DNA from: Semisulcospira habei
Taxonomy: Eukaryota > Mollusca > Gastropoda > Semisulcospiridae
Length of the DNA stretch: 64,000 bases
Assembly: GCA_036245525.1 (NCBI GenBank)
Contig: BTPG01000008.1
Span: 27,371,568 to 27,435,567 of the forward strand
Reading direction: 5' to 3'
Shown here: positions 33,050 to 43,844 of the stretch, piece after piece
Layout of the letters: each line of letters opens with the position of its first letter
Position numbering within the stretch: the first letter of the stretch is position 1
Notes under the pieces: model-generated
Told to the model about the DNA's origin: nothing
What the model saw: the letters and a program-made list of their open reading frames with translations, nothing else
The model's database searches: none
Translations under genes and position numbers: made by a program

Positions 33050-33153
33050 TGCACAAAAGGCCGGCCATCGGGCCGATGTCAGCCACACGTTGGCCCGCGC
33101 ACAGCCGTGCGCGGGCCAACGTGTGGCTGACGTCGGCCAGATGGCCTTTGTGC
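33050..33153. repeat. F11 GC-rich hairpin
   Basis: TGCACAAAAGG on the left opposes CCTTTGTGCA. Inside, GATGTCAGCCACACGTTGGC, CCGCGCAC and the exact complement. The loop is AGCC. The stem is about 45 bp and very stable. The second assembled contig begins 8 bp before its right end. Confidence 0.93.
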
Positions 33154-34462
33154 ACTGCGTTTTCCCCGAGGGTGATATCTAGTTGGTGGCCAGTGCGAGG
33201 TTAACAGAGCATTCCGCCAACCAGAGGTGACAAAAATTATCCAATCAGCCACGACAGCCCTATGCTGCTGTTATTGGAGAACGAAACACGCGTAGAAAAG
33301 TCAGTTGCAACACAATGTATTAATATTTAGTTGCCAAGTTGCTTCTTCGCTGACAAGATAACTAGCGGCTGAATTGTTAACTAGCTTGTTTGTCTATTTT
33401 GAAAAGGGGTATTTGAAAGGCCCATTCAGCCGCAACTGTTCAAAGCCTACAGTTCTGTAACAGATGGTTACGAAAGGCTACACACAGGTCTAGCTATTGT
33501 TCATTTAGACAAAGGACAACCCAGTTCAGCACATGTAATTTTTATATCAAGTAACCTGACGATGACCCCACTCCGTTCTAAAAATACAACGCTTTCAGTG
33601 CGAGAAACGTGGCAAATCGGCAAAGTGGCACAGTTTCAGTGCGGCTGAATTGATCAGTGTTCAGGCTGTACTCCATAGGCAATAGATTTCCCCATAACCC
33701 GCCCTTTAGGGCCGTCCATTATCACTTCGGTGCCGTGGACGTTAAAACGCCGAACTAACCAACCAATCTGCACTCGTGTGGTACGTTCATACAAAAAAGA
33801 GACACAGATTTGTAACCAGGAGGTTTGTGTTGACAGTAAACTCCTGCGTTTTGGTCCAGGCGGCTTGACATCTCCACCCTCTAATCCTGATAGATCGATT
33901 TGGTCCCTACGTGGTATTCTGTCACGCTTCACTGACTTCTCTTAACCCGCGCACTGGATCACCTCACGTGCATAATTGTGCTGGTCTGTGATTCACAGAT
34001 CAGCACTCACTTCTATCCGGAGATGGATCGACCATGATTTTTTTAAGGGTAGTGTCTGCTTAGCTGTGGCGGTACAATCAAAACATCGCAGACCAAAACC
34101 TTTACACAACCTCAAATGAAACGACCTATCATCAAGGCTGATGCCTAATTAGTTGTGGCCGTATAGATTCAAAATCACAGACCAGCACACAATTGACACA
34201 GAGAGCCGGAGATGGGTAGTGCCTAATTACAGCTGGGCGTCTTGTCTGTGACAGCTCTACCCTCTAATCCTAATAGATCGGGTGCAGCCCATACGCGGTA
34301 TAACTTCATGCTTCGGTGACTTCGCCTGGGCCGTGCACTTGCTTACCTCTGCGTGCACCTTGTTGAGAGATGTCAGTGCTCAGCAAGTTCATCATTCAGT
34401 AAGACACAGTGGATCGGCTGTGACAGTTAACTCATTATAGACGTGCCGCCTCCGGATACGCG
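33146..34462 (+). repeat. 1,317-bp block, first copy (likely assembly duplicate)
   Basis: Identical as far as I can read to 34473-35789, at a constant offset of 1,327. It contains F10 arm fragments (33285-33415), a segment shared with 55198-55440, two diverged copies of a CCCTCTAATCCT segment (33875 and 34258) and decayed F2 and F6 pieces. A 92-codon minus-strand frame at 33654-33932 matches no family I know. Confidence 0.95.
34427..34462. mobile_element. F3 palindrome, cut by the gap
   Basis: TTAACTCATTATAGACGTGC then CGCCTCCGGATACGCG, ending exactly at the N run. The complete version is at 35754. Confidence 0.93.
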
Positions 34463-34472
34463 NNNNNNNNNN
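34463..34472. other. assembly gap, 10 N
   Basis: Ten N bases. The left contig ends at the apex of an F3 palindrome and the right contig starts at the edge of an F11 hairpin stem. Confidence 1.
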
Positions 34473-35789
34473 CTTTGTGCACTGCGTTTTCCCCGAGGGT
34501 GATATCTAGTTGGTGGCCAGTGCGAGGTTAACAGAGCATTCCGCCAACCAGAGGTGACAAAAATTATCCAATCAGCCACGACAGCCCTATGCTGCTGTTA
34601 TTGGAGAACGAAACACGCGTAGAAAAGTCAGTTGCAACACAATGTATTAATATTTAGTTGCCAAGTTGCTTCTTCGCTGACAAGATAACTAGCGGCTGAA
34701 TTGTTAACTAGCTTGTTTGTCTATTTTGAAAAGGGGTATTTGAAAGGCCCATTCAGCCGCAACTGTTCAAAGCCTACAGTTCTGTAACAGATGGTTACGA
34801 AAGGCTACACACAGGTCTAGCTATTGTTCATTTAGACAAAGGACAACCCAGTTCAGCACATGTAATTTTTATATCAAGTAACCTGACGATGACCCCACTC
34901 CGTTCTAAAAATACAACGCTTTCAGTGCGAGAAACGTGGCAAATCGGCAAAGTGGCACAGTTTCAGTGCGGCTGAATTGATCAGTGTTCAGGCTGTACTC
35001 CATAGGCAATAGATTTCCCCATAACCCGCCCTTTAGGGCCGTCCATTATCACTTCGGTGCCGTGGACGTTAAAACGCCGAACTAACCAACCAATCTGCAC
35101 TCGTGTGGTACGTTCATACAAAAAAGAGACACAGATTTGTAACCAGGAGGTTTGTGTTGACAGTAAACTCCTGCGTTTTGGTCCAGGCGGCTTGACATCT
35201 CCACCCTCTAATCCTGATAGATCGATTTGGTCCCTACGTGGTATTCTGTCACGCTTCACTGACTTCTCTTAACCCGCGCACTGGATCACCTCACGTGCAT
35301 AATTGTGCTGGTCTGTGATTCACAGATCAGCACTCACTTCTATCCGGAGATGGATCGACCATGATTTTTTTAAGGGTAGTGTCTGCTTAGCTGTGGCGGT
35401 ACAATCAAAACATCGCAGACCAAAACCTTTACACAACCTCAAATGAAACGACCTATCATCAAGGCTGATGCCTAATTAGTTGTGGCCGTATAGATTCAAA
35501 ATCACAGACCAGCACACAATTGACACAGAGAGCCGGAGATGGGTAGTGCCTAATTACAGCTGGGCGTCTTGTCTGTGACAGCTCTACCCTCTAATCCTAA
35601 TAGATCGGGTGCAGCCCATACGCGGTATAACTTCATGCTTCGGTGACTTCGCCTGGGCCGTGCACTTGCTTACCTCTGCGTGCACCTTGTTGAGAGATGT
35701 CAGTGCTCAGCAAGTTCATCATTCAGTAAGACACAGTGGATCGGCTGTGACAGTTAACTCATTATAGACGTGCCGCCTCCGGATACGCG
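34473..35789 (+). repeat. 1,317-bp block, second copy
   Basis: Starts CTTTGTGCACTGCGTTTTCC, matching 33146, and runs collinearly to the end of the first copy, then continues into the rest of the F3 palindrome. Both 92-codon and 71-codon frames are repeated exactly. Confidence 0.95.
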
Positions 35790-35833
35790 GCTTATGCCGC
35801 GTATCCGGAGGCGGCACGTCTTGAATGAGTTAA
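35754..35833. mobile_element. F3 80-bp TTAA palindrome, intact
   Basis: TTAACTCATTATAGACGTGC to GCACGTCTTGAATGAGTTAA, apex CGCGGCTTATGCCGCG. The intact version of the copy broken at 34462. Confidence 0.94.
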
Positions 35834-35937
35834 GCGTTTTAGCCGCGAGGCACTACAGTAGGTCGGAGGGGCGAGTGGATTTCCAAACTCCCTCAAAAGG
35901 GACTATTTTTTAACAGCATCTAAAGAAATTTTGGTTC

Positions 35938-36055
35938 GGGGGGCGGGGGAGGGGGGGAGGGGAGGGAGGGGATGAGGGGGGTCTGCGGGGAGGGGGGATG
36001 AGGGGGGTGGGCGGGGAGGGGGGATGAGGGGGTGGGCGGGGAGGGGGGGGGGAGA
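35938..36055. repeat. G-rich tract
   Basis: GGGGAGGGGGGATGAGGGGG units repeat four times with a ~28-bp spacing. Dense G runs, with G-quadruplex potential on the + strand. Confidence 0.88.
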
Positions 36056-36136
36056 TAGATCGATCCGGACCCTCCTACCCCCCACCCCTCCTCAATTCCA
36101 GATCCCCCCCCCTCCCCTGAATACGGGCACAGGGGG

Positions 36137-36339
36137 TTAATCAATTTAGCCCCGACGCACTACGGCAGGAGGTGGATCGACCATGACAATCCAAGGGTAG
36201 TGCCAGATTAGCTTGGCGCCATGAAGCTCCAAGCTACTATGGCACTACCTTTGAATTATTTTGGTCGATCCTACAATGGTACATATTCGTCAGGTGACAC
36301 ATCTATAATTTGGGAAATTCTTGTAGTTAAATGATTTAA
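36137..36339 (+). mobile_element. F2 TTAA element, decayed right arm
   Basis: TTAATCAATTTAGCCCCGAC to GTAGTTAAATGATTTAA. The left arm is good. The right arm reads GCTCCAAGCTACTATGGCAC. Confidence 0.9.
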
Positions 36340-36545
36340 AGAACGATTTTATTCAGTAATAGTGTATGTTTTAGATCCATGATAAATCAAGGGAAGTAAC
36401 GAATATAAATACAGTATTTTGAATCAGAATATGCAACTCTGTTGCTTCCTCTGTTTTCAGAGGATTGCACCAGTGACATGGATTGCGCCACAAGTAACCA
36501 GACTGATTATGCCGGCCGATCTTTCACAAACACTGCGTCTGTCGG

Positions 36546-36668
36546 GTGAGCCGTGGCGGTGTGGTCTCAACTGACTGAGACTAAAGCATTCAGGTTCTCC
36601 CCACATTCCTGTGCTATGGGCGCAGGGTTGGTGTGGGGAAGATCACATTGCTAATTCGACACTCACCT
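36546..36668 (+). mobile_element. SINE-like tRNA-like unit, copy 1
   Basis: GTGAGCCGTGGCGGTGTGGT then CTCAACTGACTGAGAC, GCATTCAGGTTCTCCCCACA, GCAGGGTTGGTGTGGGGAAG and ACACTCACC. TGGCGGTGTGG resembles a pol III A box and AGGTTCTCCCC weakly resembles a B box. Internal stems GTCTCA/TGAGAC and TCCCCACA/TGTGGGGA are clear. A T-rich tail (TTTTCTTTTTATTTATTT) follows. The repeat is certain; the tRNA-derived SINE origin is inference. Confidence 0.6.
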
Positions 36669-36791
36669 TTTCCTTTTCTTTTTATTTATTTAATTTATTC
36701 GCCAATTTTCATATCACAAAAGAAAATCTTGAATTCACCTTTTTGTTTACTTACTCGTTCATTATTTTTTTCCATTCATTTTTCTTTTATT

Positions 36792-36863
36792 TTTACCCTT
36801 TGCGTGTTGGTAGCGGTTTTAGTCGCGACTAAAACCGCTCAGTAACCGACAGGCGAAGGTTTA
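36792..36863. repeat. F4 hairpin, shortened apex
   Basis: ACCCTTTGCGTGTTGGTAGC opposed by GCTCAGTAACCGACAGGCGA. The apex is reduced to GTCGCGAC, with the usual GATTCC stem gone. Confidence 0.88.
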
Positions 36864-37136
36864 CTATTTCACGAGTGTCGAACTGGTTCGTCTGACTGAT
36901 TTTGTCTCTAACCCCGCCACCCCTCCACCCCCCCTCCCGCCCCCCCCCACCCCCCATCCCCCACAAGCGGCACATGCACACTGTAAAATCAGGACGAACA
37001 ATCGAGTGTATGCAATCTAATATATTTTTTCTCTCTCTTTAGACGGAAAGACCCACACCAAACCCCTCAACAAACAGAAAAGTAAGCTCAGTACAAACCT
37101 AACCGCCACCAACAGTGTATTCATTTATTCTCAGGC

Positions 37137-37359
37137 TTAACCCATTCAGCCCTGACGCACTACAGCATGAGATGGGGTCGACCATGATAATTCAAGGGTA
37201 GTGCCAGATTAGCTTGGCGCCTCTCGGCGCCAAGCTAATCTGGCACTACCCTTGAATTATCATGGTCGATCCATCTCCTGCAACAGGTGAATAGTCGTTA
37301 GATGACGCCTCCAAAATTTGGGAAATACTAGTGTATGTGCTTCGTCCTGAATGAGTTAT
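37137..37359 (+). mobile_element. F2 TTAA element
   Basis: TTAACCCATTCAGCCCTGAC to CGTCCTGAATGAGTTAT. The hairpin is perfect, apex CCTCTCGG. Two sister copies at 41250 and 43664 have lost different parts of it. Confidence 0.93.
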
Positions 37360-37646
37360 TCAACCATAACTAAATTCTTGTGAGGAGCAGACTAGATGGA
37401 TTAACTTGGAAAAGTACCTAGCACAGTACCAGCAAGAGATACAGATCCTTATGAGAGCCTGCTGATTCAGGGGCTTATGAGAATGTATGCATTGCACTCA
37501 TGTGGGCATAATCAAGCCAACAGATTTCACTGAGTTCTCTAAAACATTTCATTCATTGAGACAGAGAGAAAAACATTCAAAGTAAAAATCGCCGGCCGCG
37601 CGGCTCGGACACGGAAATTGAACTATGCTGCATTGACTGACATTGA

Positions 37647-37765
37647 TTAACCCCTTCACCTCCGAGAAAACGTGAACACGATCCACCTGCAAGAGACATA
37701 GATCCTCGTGAGCCCTAGCGACTGTGGGGGCTTATGAGGATCTATGCCTCTTGCTGAGACACACT
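37647..37765 (+). mobile_element. F1 element, right side truncated
   Basis: TTAACCCCTTCACCTCCGAG through the hairpin to TTGCTGAGACACACTG. Sister copies start at about 41714 and 44140. Confidence 0.85.
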
Positions 37766-38081
37766 GTATGTACAGGTGCCTTCCAAAGTTACCGGTAAGT
37801 GATTATTTGCTGTGAAAGTTTCAAGATTTATAATGTTTCCCAAGACTGTTGACTACAGACGATGTTGATACTTGGAGCGTGAGTCACTTTTATCAGCAAG
37901 AGGGGCGGAGCAGTTACCTACTTTTTGTTTGCCCGGACCTTCAACCTCACACAAAAGCCGGCCTCCCGGACGGCTGAAAATCGAAAAGCGGGTGGGGGTG
38001 GGGTAGGGGGACGGGGTAGGTGCGGGGTGGGGGTGGGGGTCCAAACACCCCATAAAGACTTTGTTATAAAATTGTAAAGAT

Positions 38082-38094
38082 TTTTTTTTTTTTT

Positions 38095-38126
<32 letters not shown>

Positions 38127-38127
38127 C
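38082..38127. repeat. poly-T then poly-G
   Basis: T run then G run. The sister position at 44505 has the same order with different lengths; 41829 has a reworked G-rich version. Confidence 0.93.
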
Positions 38128-38628
38128 TCTGGTTTCCATGCAATAACATGCATGTCCAGTCAAAGAGTGCCCACTCTCTTTGATACAGACAGTGTAACAC
38201 ACCCGCAACAACAACAACCCCGTCCACCACCCCCTCCCCCCCTCCTCCCCCCCCCCCACACACACACTCATACACACAAACACACTTTTTCAACATCAGA
38301 GGTGATAGAAAGAGTGCGAGGAGTAACAGTGGAAGTGACGTATTGGAGGTGCTAGAGAGTCTTAAATACAAATACCTTAAAACGTCACATACATCGGGAG
38401 AGTAAATCGAGAGTAAATCGTGATGTATTAAAAAACAGCAATTTAACTTATTGATATCGGATGTCTTCGGCCATGACACAAAGGAAGCAACAGCAGATAT
38501 ACATACAGTGATCTGAATTGGTAATATGCAACTCTATTCCTTCCCCTGTTTTCAGAGGATTACACCACATGATGGCGCCACAAGTAACCACACTGGTTAT
38601 GGTCTTTCACAAACACTGCGTCTGTCGG

Positions 38629-38766
38629 GTGAGCCGTGGCGGTGTGATCTCAACTGACTGAGACTAAAGCATTCAGGTTCTCCCCACATTCCTGTGCCGC
38701 TACTGATGGGCGCAGGGTTGGTGTGGGGACTGGAAGATCTCATTGCTAACCGATTCGACACTCACC
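38629..38766 (+). mobile_element. SINE-like unit, copy 2
   Basis: Same unit with extra bases: GTGCCGCTACTGATGGGCGC where sisters read GTGCTATGGGCGC, and GGGGACTGGAAGATC for GGGGAAGATC. Followed by TTTATTCAGTTATTTACTTA and GTCAGCTGTTTTTAAATTG, a tail also seen near 42464, 46445 and 46935. Confidence 0.6.
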
Positions 38767-39007
38767 ATTTTATTCAGTTATTTACTTATTTATTTCAGAT
38801 CATTAATGGTCAGCTGTTTTTAAATTGTCACTTTAATTTTGCACATTTTAATCTCCCTTCAGCCTCCATGACTGAATTACGTTCATTGAATCAGTAAACA
38901 GGAATACACCGTTCACTGAAACTAGTAGATGCACATTCCGTTTCTGAAACCGTAGTTCATTCGTCTCACCAAAACTGAGCCGCAGCTGTGCAAAGAAACT
39001 GATCCCA

Positions 39008-39073
39008 GCAAGACGCATAGATCCTCATGAGTCCCCGCTGTCGCGGGGACTCATGAGGATCTGTGCCTCTTGC
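39008..39073. repeat. F1 hairpin, compensated stem
   Basis: CATGAGTCCCCGC opposed by GCGGGGACTCATG, a paired change. Followed by three tandem ~40-bp copies of GAGCTGGATTGCGTTCACTT AGTTTCGGCAGTGACT, the first with an extra CCGG. Confidence 0.93.
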
Positions 39074-39243
39074 ACTGAGCTGGCCGGATTGCGTTCACTT
39101 AGTTTCGGCAGTGACTGAGCTGGATTGCGTTCACTTAGTTTCGGCAGTGACTGAGCTGGATTGCGTTCACTTAGTTTCGGCAGTGAAAGTTTGAAATAAA
39201 ATAGTTTCAAAAGAAGAAAGCGAATATATGAAGTTTCACAGTG

Positions 39244-39310
39244 TGGGCCGATATCTGATTTTGGACCTTACCAGTTTTGGGGGCGTGAGTCCAAAATCAG
39301 CGACCAGCAC
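39244..39310. repeat. F6 hairpin
   Basis: TATCTGATTTTGGACCTTAC opposed by GAGTCCAAAATCAGCGACCA. Copies at 42835 and 44880. Confidence 0.85.
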
Positions 39311-39465
39311 CTACTTTGCCCACGAACAGGGGAAACAACAATCCGCCAAACGTACATCGAGTCTCTCCGACCTAGGACCCAACAGCTAGTTGCTTCTCTT
39401 GTGTTCCGGTATTGCACCACCACAACCCATTGATTATAAGCTTTAGTTCACAGAGAAGCTATCGG

Positions 39466-39597
39466 GTGAGCCGTGGCGGTGTGGTCTCAACTGACTGAGA
39501 CTAAAGCATTCAGGTTCTCCCCACATTCCTGTGCCGGGCTACAACTGCCGGCCAGGGTTGGTGTGGGGAAGATCACATTGCTAATTCGACACTCACC
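39466..39597 (+). mobile_element. SINE-like unit, copy 3
   Basis: Same unit with GTGCCGGGCTACAACTGCCG GCCAGGG in place of the shorter GCGCTACAACTGCAGGG of its sister at 45093. A second, diverged unit follows at about 39742-39878 (CTAAAGCATTCAGGAGTTCTCC-type core). Confidence 0.6.
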
Positions 39598-39901
39598 TTT
39601 TTCTTTTTTATTCGGCAGGCTTTATAACGTATTTATTTCATTTATTCGCCAATTTTCATATCAGTCACAAAGAAAATATTGACTCACCTTTTTGTTTACT
39701 TACTTGTTCATTATTTGGCATTCATTTTTTTTTTTTAAACTGGCTGAGACTACAAGTAAAGCATTCAGGAGTTCTCCTCACATTTCTACCGACTACCCGC
39801 CGTCAGTTGTGCTCGCAGTCGGAGATACGATGGCTCGCGGGGTTCAGTTGAAGATCACATTACCATTCGACACTCAGCTTTTTTTTTTTAAACAATTTTT
39901 T

Positions 39902-39960
39902 TTAAACCATTGCAGGAATCGTCGCAACTAAAACCGCTACCGACACCCAAGGGTTAAAAC
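39902..39960. repeat. F4 right half
   Basis: TTGCAGGAATCGTCGCAACT then AAAACCGCTACCGACACCCA AGGGTTAA. Sister at 45507-45559. Confidence 0.85.
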
Positions 39961-39973
39961 CTATTTATCTAAG

Positions 39974-40189
39974 TTAACTCATTCAGCCCAGCGCACGAAT
40001 TTCCCAAATTTTGTAGGCGTCATCTAACGACTATGCACCTGTTGCAGGAGATGGATCGACCATGATAAATCAAGGGCAGTGCCAGATTAACTTGGCGCCG
40101 ACAGGCGCCAAGCTAATCTGGCACTACCCTTGAATTATCATGGTCGACCCATCTCCTGCTGTAGTGCGGGTCAGGGCTGAATGGGTTAA
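39974..40189 (-). mobile_element. F2 TTAA element
   Basis: 216 bp, TTAACTCATTCAGCCCAGCG to GTCAGGGCTGAATGGGTTAA. The hairpin has apex CCGACAGG and one mismatch (AGATTAACTTGG). Sister at 45575. Confidence 0.94.
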
Positions 40190-40301
40190 TTCACCTATTT
40201 GTATTTCATGAAATATCCAAGTACGGAGCAGAGATAGATTGAATTGGGGAAATACCTACCGCAGGACCGGCCAGAGGCAGATTCAGGGGTTTATGAGAAT
40301 A

Positions 40302-40380
40302 CTGAGGAGCAAAAGAAATGGTACATTTTTTGGAATCATCGGAAACACTTTAGTGATGTCGCATTCCTTTTCCTCCTCAG
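40302..40380. mobile_element. F9 TA element
   Basis: TA-flanked on both sides. CTGAGGAGCAAAAGAAATGG to CGCATTCCTTTTCCTCCTCAG. GAGGAGC/CCTCCTC departs from GACGAGC/GCTCGTC on both ends. Sister at 45936. Confidence 0.9.
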
Positions 40381-40701
40381 TATAGCTTATCTTTAAATTA
40401 TTCACGACCCGATTAGTGACAGGTAAAAATTTCCAAATCAACAATAAATAAAATAAAATAAAATAAAATGAAAGTACCAAAGCGGATGTATACATTTTCC
40501 CTATGTGACAATGAGTGAGAACTGATTTGTGATTTTGGACCTTACGGCTAATTCATCAGGGGAGGCAACGTATATGAAAACAGTATTCAGGATATGCAAC
40601 TATTGCTTCCACTGTTTTTAGAGGCTTGCACCACATCAATGATCATTGCGCCACAAGGAACCCGACTGATTATGGTCTTTCACAAACACTGCGTCTGCCG
40701 G

Positions 40702-40823
40702 GTGAGCCGTGGCGGTGTGGTCTCAACTGACTGAGACTAAAGCAGTCAGGTTCTCCCCACGCTCCTGTCCTATGGGCGCAGGGTTGGTGTGGGGAAGATC
40801 ACATTGCTAATTCGACACTCACC
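40702..40823 (+). mobile_element. SINE-like unit, copy 4
   Basis: Sister of copy 1, without the extra bases of copies 2 and 3. AAAGCAGTCAGG replaces AAAGCATTCAGG. Confidence 0.6.
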
Positions 40824-40944
40824 TTTTTCTTTTCTTTTTAGCGTATTTATTATTTAATTTTTCATATCACAAAAGAAAATCTTGAATTCACCTTTTTGTT
40901 TACTTACTCGTTCATTATTTTTTCCATTCATTTTTCTTTTTTAT

Positions 40945-41016
40945 ACCCTTTGCTTTTTTGGTAGCGGTTTTATTCGCGACTAAAACCGCTCAGTAACCGA
41001 CACGCAAAGGTTTAAT
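40945..41016. repeat. F4 hairpin, shortened apex
   Basis: Sister of 36792. TTTTTTGGTAGCGGTTTTAT and CGCGACTAAAACCGCTCAGT. Confidence 0.85.
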
Positions 41017-41249
41017 ACTTCACGAGTGTCGAACTGGTCAGTTCGTCTGACTGATTTTGTCTCTACCACCTTCCTCCCCGTACCCCGCAACATGCACACT
41101 GTAAACTCAGGACGAACAATCGAGTGTATGCAATCTAATATTTTTTTCTCTCTTTAGACGGAAAGACCCACACCAAACCCCTCAACAACAGAAAAGAAAG
41201 CTCAGCACAACCTAACCGCCACCAACAGTGTATTCATTTATTCTCAGGC

Positions 41250-41430
41250 TTAACCCATTCAGCCCGGACGCACTATAGCAGGTCGACCATGATAATTCAA
41301 AAGTAGTGCCAGGCTAATCTTTCACTATCCTTCAATTATCATGGTCGATCCATCTCCTGCAACAGGTGCATAATCGTTAGATGACGCGTCCAAAATTTGG
41401 GGAATACGTGCGTCGTCCTGAATGAGTTAT
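41250..41430 (+). mobile_element. F2 element, collapsed hairpin
   Basis: Same location in the duplicated block as 37137. The stem is reduced to AGTAGTGCCAGGCTAATCTT, so most of both arms is gone, including the GCGCC apex. Confidence 0.9.
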
Positions 41431-41851
41431 TGAACCATAACTAAATTCATGTGAGGAGCAGACTAGATGGATTAACTTGGAAAAGTACCTAGCACAGTAC
41501 CAGCAAGAGGCACATATCCTTATGAGAGCCTGCTGATTCAGGGGCTTATGAGAATGTATGCATTGCACTCATGTGGGCATATCAAGCCAACAGATTTCAC
41601 TGAGTTCTCTAAAACATTTCATTCACTGAGACAGAGAGAAAAACATTCAAAGTAAAAGTCGCCGGCCGCGCTCAGACACGGAAATTGAACTATGCTGCAC
41701 TGACTGACATTGATTAACCCCTTCACCGCCGAGAAAAAGTGAACACGATCCACCTGCAACAGACATAGATCCTCGTGAGCCCCAGCGACTGTGGTCCAAA
41801 CACCCCATAAAGACTTTATTATATCATTTATTTTTATTTTTTATTTTTTTT

Positions 41852-41936
41852 AGGGTAGGGGGACGGGGGGTGGGTGGGGGGGCCGGGGGGGGGGGGGGGG
41901 GGCGGGGGAGGGGGCGGGGGGGGGGGGGGGGGGGTT
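41852..41936. repeat. G-rich tract
   Basis: GGGGGGCCGGGGGG and GGGCGGGGGAGGGGGCGGGG-like sequence where sister blocks carry a T run then G run. Confidence 0.88.
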
Positions 41937-42664
41937 CTGGTTTCCATTCAATAACATACATGCCAGTCAAAGAGTGCCCACTCTCTTTGATACATACAGT
42001 GTAACACAACCCCAACAACAGCAACCCCGTCCACCCCATCCCCCACCCACCCCCCACCCCCTCCCTCCCCGCCCTCCTCCCCCCCCCCCCCCACACACAC
42101 ACACAAACACTTTTCAACATCAGAGGTGAAAGAAAAAGGCGAGGGGCGACAGTGGAAGTGACGTATGGGAGGTGCTAGAGAGTCTTAAATACAAATACCT
42201 TAAAACTTAATACATCGGGAGAGTAAATCGAGAGTAAATCGTGATGTGTTGAAGATGTTAAACAGCAATTTTATTGATATCGGAATGTCTTCGTCCATGA
42301 CACAAGGGAAGCAACAGATATACATACAGTGATCTGAATTGGTAATATGCAACTCTATTCCTTCCCCTGTTTTCAGAGGCTTACACCACGGTGACATGAT
42401 GGCGCCACAAGTAACCCCACTGATTATGATCTTTCTCAAACACTGCGTCTGTCAGATCATTAATCGTCAGCTGTTTTTAAATTGTCGTTAATTTTGCACA
42501 CTTTAATCTTCCTTCATCCTCCATGTCCGAATTACGTTAAGTCATAAATAAACAGGAATACACCGCTCACTGCCAGTAGATGCCTGCATATTCCGTTTCT
42601 GAAACCTTAGTTCATTCATCTCACCAAAACTGAGCCGCAGCTGTGCAAGGAAACTGGTCTCAGC

Positions 42665-42729
42665 AAGAGGCATAGATCCTCATGAGCCCCCGCTGTCGCG
42701 GGGACTCATGAGGATCTATGCCTCTTGCA
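42665..42729. repeat. F1 hairpin
   Basis: GCAAGAGGCATAGATCCTCA opposed by TGAGGATCTATGCCTCTTGC. GAGCCCCCGC against GCGGGGACTC leaves one mismatch, unlike the compensated sister at 39008. At 44755-44783 only the right arm survives. Confidence 0.93.
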
Positions 42730-42834
42730 CTAAGCTGGATTGCGTTCTACTTAGTCTCGCGGCAGTGAAGGGTTAAACTAAAATAGTTTCTAAAGAAGAA
42801 AGCCAATGTATGAAGTTTCATAGTGTGGGCCGAT

Positions 42835-42900
42835 CTGTGATTTTGGACCTTACCATTTTGGGGGGGCGTGCCGGAGTCCAAAATCAGCGACCAGCACCTG
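42835..42900. repeat. F6 hairpin
   Basis: TCTGTGATTTTGGACCTTAC opposed by GAGTCCAAAATCAGCGACCA, with an extra CCGG at 42871 compared with 39244 and 44880. Confidence 0.85.
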
Positions 42901-43046
42901 CTTTGCCCACGAACAGGGGAAACAACAATCCGCCAAACGTACATCGAGTCTCTTCCACATACTTATTGAGTTGCTTCTCTTGTGTTCCGGTATTGCACCA
43001 CCATAACCCATTGATTATAAGCTTGAGTTCACAAAGCAGCTATCGG

Positions 43047-43170
43047 GTGAGCCGTGGCGGTGTGGTCTCAACTGACTGAGACTAAAGCATTCAGGTTCTC
43101 CCCACATTCCTGTGCTATGGGGGCGCAGGGTTGGTGTGGGGAAGATCACATTGCTAATTGGACACTCACC
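43047..43170 (+). mobile_element. SINE-like unit, copy 5
   Basis: Near copy 1, with GGGGGCGCAGG and ATTGGACACTCACC. An extra CAGT follows at 43176 in the T-rich tail. Confidence 0.6.
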
Positions 43171-43284
43171 TTTTTCAGTCTTTTCTTTTTATTTATTTAA
43201 TTTATTCGCCAATTTTCATATCACAAAAGAAAATCTTGAATTCAGCTTTTTGTTTACTTAATCGTTCATTATTTTTTCCATTCA

Positions 43285-43310
<26 letters not shown>

Positions 43311-43318
<8 letters not shown>

Positions 43319-43407
43319 GCGTGTGTTAGCGGTTTTAGTCGCGATGCGGATTTCTACAGAAGTCATCGCGACTAAAACCGCCCAGTAACCGACACGCAAT
43401 GGTTTAA
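43311..43407. mobile_element. F4 hairpin with apex
   Basis: ACCCTTTGCGTGTGTTAGCG and GTCGCGATGCGGATTTCTAC, opposed by GTCATCGCGACTAAAACCGC. It keeps the apex that sisters at 36792 and 40945 lost, so those two share a deletion. Confidence 0.9.
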
Positions 43408-43663
43408 TATTTCATGAGTGTCTGGTTCGTCTGACTGATTTTGTCTCTACCCCAGCCCCCCCCCCCCCCCCCGGCCCCTCCCTCCCCCACAAGCGGCACA
43501 TGCACACTGTAAAATCAGGACGAACAATCGAGTGTACGCAATCTAATATTTTTTTTTTAAATCTCTTTAGACGGAAAGACCCACACCAAACCCCTCAACA
43601 ACAAAAAAAGAAAGCTCAGCACAACCTAACCGCCACCAACAGTGTATTCATTTATTCTCAGGC

Positions 43664-43844
43664 TTAATCCATTCAGCCCTGACGCACTACAGCAGGAGAT
43701 TGGGTCGACCATGATAATTCAAGGGTAGTGCCAGATTAGCTTGGCGCCTGTCTCTCCTGCAACAGGTGCATAATCATTAGATGACGCCTCCAAAATTTGG
43801 GAAATACTAGTGTACGTGCGTCGTCCGGCTGAACGATGAGTTAT
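43664..43844 (+). mobile_element. F2 element, right arm deleted
   Basis: TTAATCCATTCAGCCCTGAC, left arm to AGCTTGGCGCC, then directly TGTCTCTCCTGCAACAGG. The right arm is missing where the 41250 sister lost both. Confidence 0.9.

Noticed and set aside
33654..33932. 92-codon minus-strand frame present twice
   Set aside because: The second copy is the assembly duplicate across the N gap. The overlapping plus-strand frame is also open, and no family is recognisable.
33146..35789. Genuine 1.3-kb tandem duplication
   Set aside because: Apparent complete identity, a 10-N gap exactly between the copies and hairpins at both contig ends make unmerged overlapping contigs far more likely.
37853..38479. 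208-codon minus-strand frame
   Set aside because: Crosses poly-T/poly-G and C-rich tracts, giving Gly, Pro and Lys runs. Sister blocks break the frame.
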